Shown piece after piece: positions 34,872-43,451 of a stretch of DNA of 64,000 nt. The translations under genes and the position numbers were made by a program. The notes under the pieces are model-generated. The model worked only from the letters and a program-made list of their open reading frames with translations. It did not search any database and had not been told where the DNA came from. Source of the DNA: Bog-473 sp963809825 (lineage in GTDB: Bacteria > Actinomycetota > Acidimicrobiia > Acidimicrobiales > RAAP-2); the NCBI GenBank assembly GCA_963809825.1, contig CAWELJ010000013.1, positions 71,880-135,879 of the forward strand. The letters are read 5' to 3'. Position 1 is the stretch's first letter. Each line of letters starts with the position of its first letter.

Positions 34872-36101
34872 ATGGCCATGTCCGACGCCCAGGAGTACGA
34901 CCCGTTCGGCGCCTTCGACGACGTGGTCGCAGGCACCACGAGGGACCCGTACCCCGGCCTGGCGGTCGCGCGCCGGGACACGCCCGTCACCAAGGGCATG
35001 ACCATCTCGCCCGACTCCCTCCCCGAGGGCATCGAGGTCGAGCCCGGGTGGATCGCCTACCGCTACGAGGACTGCTCGCGCATCCTGCGGGATGCCCGGA
35101 CCTTCACCTCAACCGGCTACGACGTCACCATCGGCATGGTGATGGGCCACATGATCCTCGGGATGGACGACCCCGAGCACCGCACGCACCGCAACCTCGT
35201 GGCGAACGCATTCCGGGAGAAGTCACTGGCGCGCTGGGAGCCCGAGTTCATCGGGCCGATCATCGACGAGCTGATCGACCGTTTTGCCGCCGACGGCCGC
35301 GCGGACCTGGTACGCCAGCTCACCTTCGAGTTTCCGGTTCGGGTGATCGCGCGCCTCCTCGGCCTTCCCGAGGAGGATTTCCCGCAGTTCCAGCGCCTGT
35401 CGGTCGAGCTCATCGGACTGGTGGCCGACATCGACCGTGGCCTCGCCGCGTCGGAGTCGCTGCGCGAGTACTTCGCCCAGGTCGTGGCGGAGCGGCGCGC
35501 CCGGCCCGCCGAGGACGTCATCAGCGACCTCGTCCTGGCCGAAGTCGACGGCGAGAAGCTCGACGACGAGGCCATCTACTCGTTCCTGCGCCTCCTGCTC
35601 CCCGCCGGGGCGGAGACCACGTACCGCTCGTCGGGCAACCTGCTCTACCTGCTGCTCACCCACCCCGAGCAGCTCGATGCGGTGCGGGCGGACCGCTCGC
35701 TCCTGCCACAGGCCATAGAGGAGGGGCTGCGCTGCGAACCTCCCCTGCTGACCATCAACCGGACGACCACGTGCGAAGTCGAGCTCAGCGGCGTGACGAT
35801 CCCCGCCGGGGAGAGCATCACGCCCCACATCGGCTCGGCCAACCACGACGAGACCCGGTGGGACGACCCCGAGACATTCGACATCTTCCGCCCCGCCATC
35901 CCCCACATCGCGTTCGCCCATGGCCCGCACATGTGTCTCGGCATGCACCTGGCCCGGCTCGAGACGCGTGCGCTCCTCAACCGCGTCCTCGACCGTCTGC
36001 CCGAACTCGCGCTCGACGCGGGCGACACCGACCCACACATCCGGGGCGACGTGTTCCGCTCCCCCACCGCGCTGCCCGTGACGTTCCGGGCGAGTGCGTG
36101 A
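34872..36101 (+). CDS. Cytochrome P450
   Basis: A 409-aa soluble P450. The ATG at 34872 is preceded by GGAGGGAA with six bases between. The I-helix reads LLPAGAETTYRSSGNLLYLL (acid-Thr pair ETT), the ExxR is in EEGLRCEPP, and the haem-binding loop is FAHGPHMCLGMHLARLE. The family is typically fed by a ferredoxin and hydroxylates terpenoids, steroids or xenobiotics. It diverges from the haloalkane dehalogenase/monooxygenase operon, sharing a 103-bp control region, which suggests a common catabolic purpose. No redox partner gene is adjacent. Confidence 0.93.
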   Translation: MAMSDAQEYDPFGAFDDVVAGTTRDPYPGLAVARRDTPVTKGMTISPDSLPEGIEVEPGWIAYRYEDCSRILRDARTFTSTGYDVTIGMVMGHMILGMDDPEHRTHRNLVANAFREKSLARWEPEFIGPIIDELIDRFAADGRADLVRQLTFEFPVRVIARLLGLPEEDFPQFQRLSVELIGLVADIDRGLAASESLREYFAQVVAERRARPAEDVISDLVLAEVDGEKLDDEAIYSFLRLLLPAGAETTYRSSGNLLYLLLTHPEQLDAVRADRSLLPQAIEEGLRCEPPLLTINRTTTCEVELSGVTIPAGESITPHIGSANHDETRWDDPETFDIFRPAIPHIAFAHGPHMCLGMHLARLETRALLNRVLDRLPELALDAGDTDPHIRGDVFRSPTALPVTFRASA

Positions 36102-36189
36102 GGGGCCCCCGGGACGTCGTCACCCATTCCGACCCCGACAGGCCGGCGAGCCTCGCCCCGCTGACCCCGCCGGTCCCAGAACCCGTGGC

Positions 36190-36840
36190 TCAGCCGACCT
36201 GACGCACCTGCACCTCGTCGCCGCGCGCCACGAGGACGCTGCTGACCATCGCCGGTGGGAACAGGCCGTGCGACACGAGCCCAGGCACCGAATCGAGCCA
36301 ACGGGCCAGCTCCGCAGGATCGGCGACATCGCCGTGGTAGTCGGCGAGGATCCCCCCGTCCGGGGTCGGCGGAGCGTCACGCCGCACCGCACCGGGCAGA
36401 GCCTGCAGGGTGGCGGCCAACCCGAAGGCCAGGAGCTCGAGCGGGACGGGCGGACGTAGCCGCTCGACCGTCTTGTCCGACGACACGATGACCACGAACC
36501 GGTCGGCGGAGGCAGCCACGATCCGCTCGCGTGTGTGGGCGCCGCCCCCGCCCTTGACCAGCCAGCCGGCAGGATCGACCTGATCGGCGCCGTCGATGGC
36601 GAGGTCGAGGCGAGTGATGTCGGTGAACGGCCGCACGTCGAGGCCGTGGGAGCCCGCGAGCTCCGCCGTGGCCGGCGACGTGGCCACACAGGTGATCGAG
36701 AGATGCCGTCGGCCCAGCGCCGGGACGAACTCGGCCACCGTGGAGCCCGTCCCCAGCCCGACCGCCATGCCGTCCTCGACCAGGGCCGCCGCCGCGAGGC
36801 CGACCGAACGCTTCTCGGCGGGGATGTCGTGCGCCGTCAC
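36190..36840 (-). CDS. rpiA: Ribose-5-phosphate isomerase A
   Basis: A 216-aa protein, the usual RpiA length. It interconverts ribose-5-phosphate and ribulose-5-phosphate in the pentose phosphate pathway. Motifs are GLGTGSTVAEFV (phosphate loop), IDGADQVDP with the active-site Asp residues, and LVKGGGGAHTRERIVA with the catalytic Glu and Lys. The GTG start at 36840 lies 13 bases after the acyl-CoA dehydrogenase stop, an odd pairing that probably reflects transcriptional read-through rather than shared function. Confidence 0.93.
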   Translation of the reverse strand: MTAHDIPAEKRSVGLAAAALVEDGMAVGLGTGSTVAEFVPALGRRHLSITCVATSPATAELAGSHGLDVRPFTDITRLDLAIDGADQVDPAGWLVKGGGGAHTRERIVAASADRFVVIVSSDKTVERLRPPVPLELLAFGLAATLQALPGAVRRDAPPTPDGGILADYHGDVADPAELARWLDSVPGLVSHGLFPPAMVSSVLVARGDEVQVRQVG

Positions 36841-36853
36841 AGCCGGAGCCCGC

Positions 36854-38044
36854 TCAGCTGCGCGGGACGTCCTTCCAGGCCATCTCCTTGTCGGTGCGGA
36901 CGTCGCCGGGGAGGCCGAGCACCCGCTCCCCCAGGATGTTGCGCATCACCTCGGAGGTCCCCCCCTCAATTGAGTTGGCCCGCACCCGGAGGAACAGCTT
37001 GTGCACGTCGGGTGAACCCATGCCGACGAGGTCGGGCCGCACCATGGGGTAGCCCGCCGGGAACAGCATGGCGTCGTTGCCCAGCAGGTCCATGCACAGG
37101 TCGTAGACGCGCTTGTTCTCCTCGGCGAAGGCGAGCTTGGCCACCGAGCCTTCGGGCCCGGGCGTTCCCGCCTTGCGTGTCTGCGCCGCGCGCATGTTCG
37201 TCATGGCGAACGCCTCGCTGCGGATGTAGCCCGCCACCACCCGGTCACGCAGCGCGAGGGCGTGGGGCGAGGTGTCCCCCTGCCAGCGCTCCTTCCAGAT
37301 CCGGATGGCCTCGGCGATCGGACCGCCGCCGCGTCGGGTGACGGCGCCACCGATGGAGACCCGCTCGTTCATGAGCGTGGTCACTGCGACGTGCCATCCT
37401 TCGCCCTCGTCACCGATGCGCGCGCTGTCGGGCATGTGCACGTCCGTGAAGAAGACCTCGTTGAACTCCGCCTCGCCGGTGATCTGGAAGAGCGGGCGCA
37501 CCTCGACCCCAGGTGCCTTCATGTCGACCAAGAAAGCCGTCATCCCTCGGTGCTTGGGCACGTCGGGATTCGTGCGAGCCACGATCAACCCGAACGAGGA
37601 GATGTGCGCGAGCGTCGTCCACACCTTCTGCCCGTTGAGCACCCACTCGTCGCCATCGCGCTCGGCACGGGTGGACAGGCCGGCCACGTCGGAGCCCGCC
37701 CCCGGCTCGCTGAACAGCTGACACCAGATCTCCTCGTTGGAAAAGAGGGGGCGCAGGTAGCGCTCCTTTTGTTCGGGTGTCCCGTGGGTGACAATCGTGG
37801 GAGCGCACATGCCGTAGCCGATGGGATTGCGCACACCCGCCAGCGGGGCGCCACCCTCGTGCAGGCGCGATTGTGCGCGCTGGTGATCCCTCGGCGTCAG
37901 ACCGAGACCGCCGTTGCCGGCCGGGAAGTGCACCCAGGCCAGGCCGCGATCGAACTGTTCCCCGAGGAACTGCTGAGCCGGCGTGCTCGCGGGCGGGAGG
38001 TCGGCCAGGAGGCCGTCAACCAGATCGTCGACGTTCGCGCTCAT
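36854..38044 (-). CDS. Acyl-CoA dehydrogenase
   Basis: A 396-aa flavoenzyme of the ACAD family. Landmarks are CQLFSEPGAGSDVAGL (FAD and substrate contact), DEWVLNGQKVWTT, the mid-domain LIVARTNPDVPKHRGMTAFLVDM and the C-terminal helix region RANSIEGGTSEVMRNILGERVLGLP. The IEGGTSE motif marks the substrate-site region, and the Glu residue typical of the FadE-type catalytic base is in that segment. It introduces a double bond into an acyl-CoA. In actinobacteria such short forms often act in steroid side-chain degradation, sometimes as heteromers. rpiA follows on the same strand. Confidence 0.92.
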   Translation of the reverse strand: MSANVDDLVDGLLADLPPASTPAQQFLGEQFDRGLAWVHFPAGNGGLGLTPRDHQRAQSRLHEGGAPLAGVRNPIGYGMCAPTIVTHGTPEQKERYLRPLFSNEEIWCQLFSEPGAGSDVAGLSTRAERDGDEWVLNGQKVWTTLAHISSFGLIVARTNPDVPKHRGMTAFLVDMKAPGVEVRPLFQITGEAEFNEVFFTDVHMPDSARIGDEGEGWHVAVTTLMNERVSIGGAVTRRGGGPIAEAIRIWKERWQGDTSPHALALRDRVVAGYIRSEAFAMTNMRAAQTRKAGTPGPEGSVAKLAFAEENKRVYDLCMDLLGNDAMLFPAGYPMVRPDLVGMGSPDVHKLFLRVRANSIEGGTSEVMRNILGERVLGLPGDVRTDKEMAWKDVPRS

Positions 38045-38157
38045 GCCCGCACCCTATAGCGTGCTCTCGTGCGGGCACCTGCTCACTCACGAAGGATCCG
38101 CCCTCCGGACCCGGCCCCGCCCGGCCGCCCGGCGCGCCGCCGGGGGGTGGAGCGCAC

Positions 38158-39054
38158 ATGACGGCTTCCGTCACGCTGCCCGACGGCCGGGAGCTCGCCT
38201 ACGAGGAGTACGGGGACCCGGCCGGCTTCCCCGTGCTCAGCTTCCACGGCGGGTTGAGCTCCCGCCTCGACGCCGCCCCCGCCCACGACGCGGCCCTGGC
38301 CAAGGGCGTCCGGCTCGTCTCCCCCGATCGCCCCGGCATCGGGCTCTCGACGTACCAACCGGAGCGTCGCCTGACCGACTGGCCCGGCGACGTCGAGCAG
38401 CTCGCCGGCGCCCTGGGCATCGACCGCTTCGCGGTGATGGGCTGGTCGGCCGGTGGCGCCTACGCCGCGGCGTGCGCGGCCAACATGCCCGGCCGGGTGA
38501 CCGCCGCCGCGCTGCTCTCCAGCGCGGTACCCCTGGACCTCTACGGCACGACACGCGGGCTCACCGCGGAGGACCGGGTCCTCTTGCTGCTGGCGAGGCG
38601 AACACCATGGGTGGCCGCCACCGTCATGAACGCCAGCATCGTGAGCGCCAGCAACGCCCGGCTGCTGCGCGCCGCCATGCGCACCTTCCCGCCGGCCGAC
38701 CGCTCCATCCTCACCGAATGGGGGCCGCCCGACCTCGCCCTCGCATTCGTCCGCGAGGCCGTGCGCCAAGGCACCAAGGGCTGCGTGCTGGACTACCGGA
38801 TCTTCGGCGACCCCTGGGGTTTCGCCCTCGAGGAGATCAAGGTCCCGGTCCAGATCTGGGAGGGGTCCGACGACCGCACCGGCCCCCCGGGCTACCGCGC
38901 CTTCCTACAGGCGCACATCCCCCACGCCACGGTCACCGTGGTCCCGGGCGAGGGTCACCTCTCGCTCTTGCCGCATCAGGCGCCTGCCATCTTCGCCGCG
39001 CTGCTCGGCGGCGACCACAACGCCGAGTCGATGGCGCGGTGGAACGTGGGGTAA
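38158..39054 (+). CDS. Alpha/beta hydrolase
   Basis: A 298-aa protein starting at ATG 38158, preceded by GGGGGTGGAG. HGGLSSR is the oxyanion-side motif, MGWSAGGAYAAA the nucleophile elbow (Ser), an Asp lies in EGSDDRTGPP and the His in PGEGHLSLL. The residues between elbow and acid are mostly helical, forming a cap. Substrate unknown; lipase/esterase or proline-iminopeptidase-like roles are possible. The last 79 bases overlap the convergent disulfide oxidoreductase gene. Confidence 0.87.
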   Translation: MTASVTLPDGRELAYEEYGDPAGFPVLSFHGGLSSRLDAAPAHDAALAKGVRLVSPDRPGIGLSTYQPERRLTDWPGDVEQLAGALGIDRFAVMGWSAGGAYAAACAANMPGRVTAAALLSSAVPLDLYGTTRGLTAEDRVLLLLARRTPWVAATVMNASIVSASNARLLRAAMRTFPPADRSILTEWGPPDLALAFVREAVRQGTKGCVLDYRIFGDPWGFALEEIKVPVQIWEGSDDRTGPPGYRAFLQAHIPHATVTVVPGEGHLSLLPHQAPAIFAALLGGDHNAESMARWNVG

Positions 39055-40340
39055 GCGAAGATCATCGTGCGCAGCGTCTCCAGCGGGACCTGGGCGTGCA
39101 CCGCCAATGCGAGGAGACCGAGCACCTCACCGCCCGTCGGGCCCATCGACGTCGCCCCGACGAGCACGCCGTCGGCGGCAACGAGCTTGACCAGACCCTC
39201 GCCGCGGTGGATCCAGCCGCGGGCCGAGGCCGCGATCGACTCCGACAGCACGGTGACCTCACCACCCTGCGCACGAGCCTGCGCCTCGGTCAGTCCGACC
39301 GAGCCGATCTCGGGGTCGGTGAAGGTCACCCGGGGCAGCGCCCTGTAGTCGGCCTCGGGGAGCGGGTCCCCGAGGATGTCCGCTACGCAGAGGCGTGCCT
39401 GGTACATGGCCACATGGGTGAACGCCCCCTTCCCGGTGATGTCCCCGACGGCCCAGACCCCGGGCTGCACCCGCATGCGGCCGTCGACGGGGATGCCCCG
39501 CGCGTTCTCGTCCAGCCCGAGCGCTCCGACGCCGAGACCGGCGAGGTCGCTCCGTCGGCCGGTGGCCACGAGTATCCGGTCCCCGCTGAGCGCGGTCCCA
39601 CCGGCCAGGTGCACGGTGGCGCCGCCATCGCCCGACGGCTCGACCCTCTCGATCGACGCGCCCGTGTGCACCGCCACTCCCTCTCGTCGCAGGATGTCCT
39701 CAATGAGCTCGGAGGCCTCGGGCTCCTCGGGGGCGACGAGGCGGTCGGCTGTCTCGACGATCGTCACCCGGGTACCGAAGCGCCCGACGGCTTGACCGAT
39801 CTCGAGGCCGATCGCGCCCCCGCCGATCACGAGTAGCGATCCGGGCAGCACTTCGGCAGCGATCGCCTCCCGGTTCGTCCAGTGCGGCGCGGCCTCGAAC
39901 ATCGGCGGCACCCAGGCCCGGGCTCCCGTGGCCAGGACGAGGGCACGACGCGCCGAGACGGTCTCGCCCTCCACCTCGACCGAGGATGGGCCGGTGACGC
40001 GGGCGCGGCCACGGACGAAGCTGCCACCCTTGCCTTCGAAGCGCTGCACGGCCACGGCGTCGTCCCAGGTGTCGGTGGCCTCATCCCGGATGCGCCGTGC
40101 CACCGGCGACCAGTCGGGCGTCACCTCCGACGAGCCGGACATGCCGGGGATCCGCCGGCCCTCGGCCACCAGGTCGGCGGCCCGGACGATCATCTTGGAG
40201 GGGATGCACCCCCAATAGGGGCACTCGCCCCCGAGCAACTCCGCCTCGATGCCCGCCACCTCGAGGCCCGCCTCGGCCAGGCTCCCGGCGACCTCTTCTC
40301 CGCCGGGACCCAGCCCGACGACGACGACATCGACCTCCAC
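38976..40340 (-). CDS. Pyridine nucleotide-disulfide oxidoreductase (mercuric reductase/lipoamide dehydrogenase-like)
   Basis: About 454 aa from a GTG at 40340. The FAD motif is VVVGLGPGGEEVAGSLAEAGL and the redox-active disulfide is GGECPYWGCIPSKM. The NAD(P) site is LLVIGGGAIGLEIGQAVGRFG, WAVGDITGKGAFTHVA is the second FAD contact, and the dimerisation domain begins RVTFTDPEIGSVGLTEAQA. The C-terminal AYPTFHRAI keeps the HxxxE-like region in altered form, without the usual HPT-x-E, so it may not be a true lipoamide dehydrogenase. No mer genes lie nearby. It is the third gene of an operon, four bases after the His-rich membrane protein gene. Confidence 0.85.
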   Translation of the reverse strand: MEVDVVVVGLGPGGEEVAGSLAEAGLEVAGIEAELLGGECPYWGCIPSKMIVRAADLVAEGRRIPGMSGSSEVTPDWSPVARRIRDEATDTWDDAVAVQRFEGKGGSFVRGRARVTGPSSVEVEGETVSARRALVLATGARAWVPPMFEAAPHWTNREAIAAEVLPGSLLVIGGGAIGLEIGQAVGRFGTRVTIVETADRLVAPEEPEASELIEDILRREGVAVHTGASIERVEPSGDGGATVHLAGGTALSGDRILVATGRRSDLAGLGVGALGLDENARGIPVDGRMRVQPGVWAVGDITGKGAFTHVAMYQARLCVADILGDPLPEADYRALPRVTFTDPEIGSVGLTEAQARAQGGEVTVLSESIAASARGWIHRGEGLVKLVAADGVLVGATSMGPTGGEVLGLLALAVHAQVPLETLRTMIFAYPTFHRAIDSALWSPPSSAAKMAGA

Positions 40341-40344
40341 AGGG

Positions 40345-41160
40345 CTACAACTGCCCCCAACTGGAGAGCTGGACGGGGGCGACAATCGGCGTTCCCACGT
40401 CGAGTTGTATCTGGTAGTGGTCACCGAGCGGGAGGTTGCGCGGGTTGCCCGTGTAGAGCCCCGCTTTCTTGCCCGGTGGCGTGAAGAACACGGTGACCTG
40501 GCCGGTGGCCGGACCGACCTGGGTGGTGCTGAGCGGGACGCCCCACTCGTCGAAGATCTGGCCGAGAGTGAAGCTCTGCGTCGTGCTGGGCGACTCGACG
40601 TGGACGATGCCGTCGTTGGCGTGGACGTGGAGCCAGTAGAAGCAGCTGCCCGTCTCGACGAACGGGCCTTGCGCGGTCTGGACGGCCTGGAACCCGGGAA
40701 TGCCGATGCCGTAGGGCATCGTCCTGGCCTGTCCGTTCACGAAGATGGTCAAGCGGGTGTGGACGTGCACGGCCGTCTTCTCACCCGCCTCGCACTGCAC
40801 GCTGTCGATGGACTGCCCGGTAGCGGCATTGAGAAGGGTGGCCAGCTTGGGGCCCGTCGGGACGGGAATTCCCTCCGGTCCCTGCGAACCGGCCGGCGGT
40901 TGGACCCAGCTCGACGACATGGAGGACGGGATGGCTTGGAGCGGGACGTGGGGGTCCTTGAAGTTGGGGGGGACGCTGCCGGAGCCGCCCCCGCTGACCT
41001 GCATGATGATCACCACCGCGATCGCCAGCACCGCAAGCGCGCCGCCCACCCGGATGCCGATGCGCAAGCGCTTGCGGCGCAGCTCGGCGCGTCGTTTCTC
41101 CTCTTTATCTTGCTGCTTCTCCGTCCTGCGCTGGGCCTTCGACTGCTTCCCACTGGTCAT
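40345..41160 (-). CDS. Membrane-anchored extracytoplasmic protein with HVH motifs
   Basis: A 271-aa protein. A highly charged cytoplasmic N-terminus (residues 1-33, Lys/Arg/Glu/Gln-rich) precedes one transmembrane helix (VGGALAVLAIAVVIIMQV) and an exported domain with Pro-rich linker. The outer domain has two conserved-looking His clusters, AVHVHTRLTIFVNG and CFYWLHVHANDGIVHVESP, suggestive of a cupin-like metal-binding fold. No established function is recognised. The ATG overlaps the upstream gene's stop (ATGA) and the oxidoreductase follows four bases downstream, so the three are co-translated. Confidence 0.75.
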   Translation of the reverse strand: MTSGKQSKAQRRTEKQQDKEEKRRAELRRKRLRIGIRVGGALAVLAIAVVIIMQVSGGGSGSVPPNFKDPHVPLQAIPSSMSSSWVQPPAGSQGPEGIPVPTGPKLATLLNAATGQSIDSVQCEAGEKTAVHVHTRLTIFVNGQARTMPYGIGIPGFQAVQTAQGPFVETGSCFYWLHVHANDGIVHVESPSTTQSFTLGQIFDEWGVPLSTTQVGPATGQVTVFFTPPGKKAGLYTGNPRNLPLGDHYQIQLDVGTPIVAPVQLSSWGQL

Positions 41161-41807
41161 TGGGGCGTCAGCGTAGCGAACCAGTCCCAGCGGAAGGCAT
41201 CAACCCGCTCCAGGGGGCCGGCCCATTCGAGCGCCTCTGCACCGCCGCTCGTTGCGACGGTCCCCAGGGCCGCGGCGGCCTGCCACAGGTCGCCGTCGAC
41301 GAAGGCCACGGTGACCGTTCGCCCACTCTCCGGGTCGGTGAATTGCCAGGCACCGGCCACCCCGGGCTGATCGATCAGTGCATCCCCCTCGACGGGCGGT
41401 CCCACGACGACGTAGACGCCCTGGGACGGGCGGAAGGGTACGGCCCCGGCGGACACGGCGACGCGGGGTGCCGCCCATCGGCCGGCGACCTCGAAGGGAC
41501 CCGAGAGCAGGGACCGGCGGGGCTCGAAGAAGCGATCCACGTCACGCAGCTGCTCGGCCAGGGCGAAGAATGGCGGCAGGCAGCGCTCGTCTCGCAGGAG
41601 GTACAGCGTCATGTAGTGGAAGGGCTCGAGCAGAGGCCCCGCCGCCGCCTCGGCCGCCCGGCAGCGGGGGGAGCGGACCCAGCGCTGGCCGAAGGTGATG
41701 CCGTCCACCGTGAACTGCTCCGGCATGTGGTCGAGCTGGTGCCAGGCGTTGTACGCCTCGTGGGCCGAGGGGTCGGTGATCTCGGTGAAGGAGAAGAAAC
41801 CCAGCAC
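41157..41807 (-). CDS. Uncharacterised dimeric alpha-beta-barrel-like protein (EthD-like)
   Basis: About 216 aa starting at GTG 41807 (VLGFFSFTEIT). The N-terminal pattern, a short strand followed by HEAYNAWHQLDHMPEQFTVDGITFGQRWV, is like EthD/dabb stress-responsive folds, where an amphipathic helix with HxxxDHMPE precedes a return strand. A second module (FRPSQGVYVVVGPP onwards) may repeat the fold. It is divergent from the CaiB-type gene by about 40 bases and overlaps the membrane protein gene downstream (ATGA). The start is uncertain because the ribosome-binding site is weak. Confidence 0.6.
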   Translation of the reverse strand: MLGFFSFTEITDPSAHEAYNAWHQLDHMPEQFTVDGITFGQRWVRSPRCRAAEAAAGPLLEPFHYMTLYLLRDERCLPPFFALAEQLRDVDRFFEPRRSLLSGPFEVAGRWAAPRVAVSAGAVPFRPSQGVYVVVGPPVEGDALIDQPGVAGAWQFTDPESGRTVTVAFVDGDLWQAAAALGTVATSGGAEALEWAGPLERVDAFRWDWFATLTPQ

Positions 41808-41849
41808 CCGCAGAGGGTACCCGGCTCGGAATGCAAGAATCTGCGGCCG

Positions 41850-42888
41850 ATGGCATCGGCATTCCTCGCCGGCCTCCGGGTGCTCGATCTCAGCATCTGG
41901 CGCCCCGGGCCTTACGCAACATCGCTCCTCGTCGTCCTCGGGGCCGACGTCTTGAAGGTGGAGCCTCCCGGAGGCGACCCGATGCGCCACTACACGGGGC
42001 TCTTCGAGTCCATCAACGCCGGGAAGAGGAGCATCGTCCTCGACCTCAAGGACGCTGCCGGGCGGGGCCGGGCTCTGGCCCTCGCCGACCAGGCCGACGT
42101 CCTCGTCGAGGGATTCCGGCCCGGGGTGATGGCGAGACTCGGTATGGACGAGGCAACCGTGCGGCGCCGGAACCCCGCCCTCGTCTACTGCTCCATCTCG
42201 GGCTACGGGCAGGAGGACCCGCGCGGCACTCCCGGGGCACGACGTCAACTACCAGGCCTGGGCCGGCGCGCTGACCCCCGAGGGGGGCACGGCAGCCCTG
42301 CCCCGCCTGCCGAGTGCGGACCTGGCGTCCGGGCTGACCGCCGCCTTCGGGATCTGCGCCGCGGTCATCGGCCGCGCCGCCTCCGGAGCGGGGACCTACC
42401 TCGACGTGGCCATGACCGACGTCATGGCCACGTGGACCGGCCGCACCAGGGCGGACCCCGGCGCGGGCGGCAGTGCCCGCACGACGAGCGGCGCACGAGC
42501 GGCCGACTCGACGCCGGGCTACGGCCTCTTCACGACCGCCGACGGCGGCCAGGTTGCGTTGGGCGTCTTGAACGAGCAGCACTTCTGGTCCGCGTTGTGC
42601 GTCGAGCTCGGCCTGGGAGCACTGGCCGAATTGACCTTCGAGGAGCGGAGCCGTCGGGGCGCCGAGATGCAGCGCGCCGTGGGCATTTCGGTGGCCGCAC
42701 GTGGCCGAGACGAGCTCGTCACCCGCCTCGCCGCGGCGGGCGTCCCCGTCGCCCCGGTGCTCGATCGCGAGGGCATGCTGGCCAACGCCCCGTTCCCCCC
42801 CTTCCCGATCCGCCTGTCGCTGCCCGAGACACGGGCAGTCCCGGCGCTCGACGAGCACCACGGGGAGGGCTTCTGCGAGACCGCCTGA
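41850..42888 (+). CDS. CaiB/BaiF family CoA-transferase, frame broken at a G-run (42,234-42,237)
   Basis: From ATG 41850 the protein starts with the class III CoA-transferase pattern (GLRVLDLSIWRPGPYATSLL, GADVLKVEPPGGDPMR, GKRSIVLDLK, VLVEGFRPGVMARLGM, CSISGYGQEDPRGTPG). It then loses frame at CCCGGGGCAC. In the +1 frame it resumes exactly with HDVNYQAWAGALTPEGG and runs to 42888. Removing one G restores PGHDVNYQ, the family consensus, giving about 345 aa, shorter than the usual ~400. These enzymes move CoA between carboxylic acids, often in steroid or carnitine-like catabolism. An indel in a homopolymer suggests sequence error or recent inactivation. Confidence 0.78.
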
Positions 42889-42940
42889 GACCGCCACCCC
42901 TTCTCGGGTGCTGTTACGTTGCGGGCGGCCCATCGACCCC

Positions 42941-43429
42941 ATGACCCAGATCTCGGACCTCCTCACCGCCAACCAGGGATACGCCGCCGCGCGTGCCAAC
43001 GTCGCCGACCCACGACCTGGGCGTCATCTCGCCGTGGTCACCTGCATGGATGCACGCATCGACGTCTTCGCCGTGCTCGGGCTCCATCTCGGTGAGGCCC
43101 ACGTCATCCGCAATGCCGGTGGGCGGGTCACCGACGACGTGCTGCGCAGCCTGGCCCTCTCGAGCGGCGTGCTCGGCGTGGACACCGCCGTCGTGATGCA
43201 GCACACCAAATGTGGCCTGGCCGGCGTCACCGACGCGGAGCTGCGCGCGATCACCGGCGCCGACCTCGGCTTCTTCCCCATCGACGACCACGCCGCCGCG
43301 CTGCGCGAGGACGTCGACCTGCTGGCCCACACGCCGTACCTCTCCCGGCTGCGGCTGATCGCCGGCCTCATCTACGACGTCGAGAGCGGTGAGCTCGACG
43401 ACGTCGTCCGCTGGGAGCGACCAAGCTGA
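42941..43429 (+). CDS. Beta-class carbonic anhydrase
   Basis: A 162-aa protein. The zinc and catalytic residues are all present: TCMDARID (Cys ligand, Asp-Arg dyad) and MQHTKCGLAG (His and second Cys). VIRNAGGRVTDDVLRSLALS is the conserved segment between them. The length and sequence match the small beta-carbonic anhydrases typified by mycobacterial Rv1284. It hydrates CO2 to bicarbonate. No strong ribosome-binding site is visible before ATG 42941. It lies between the CoA-transferase and a 2-hydroxyacid dehydrogenase gene. Confidence 0.92.
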   Translation: MTQISDLLTANQGYAAARANVADPRPGRHLAVVTCMDARIDVFAVLGLHLGEAHVIRNAGGRVTDDVLRSLALSSGVLGVDTAVVMQHTKCGLAGVTDAELRAITGADLGFFPIDDHAAALREDVDLLAHTPYLSRLRLIAGLIYDVESGELDDVVRWERPS

Positions 43430-43451
43430 GGAGCCGCGGGGCGGAGCATCC

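Noticed and set aside
38976..40340. Calling the flavoprotein MerA (mercuric reductase)
   Set aside because: There is no N-terminal heavy-metal domain, no C-terminal Cys pair and no mer genes nearby.
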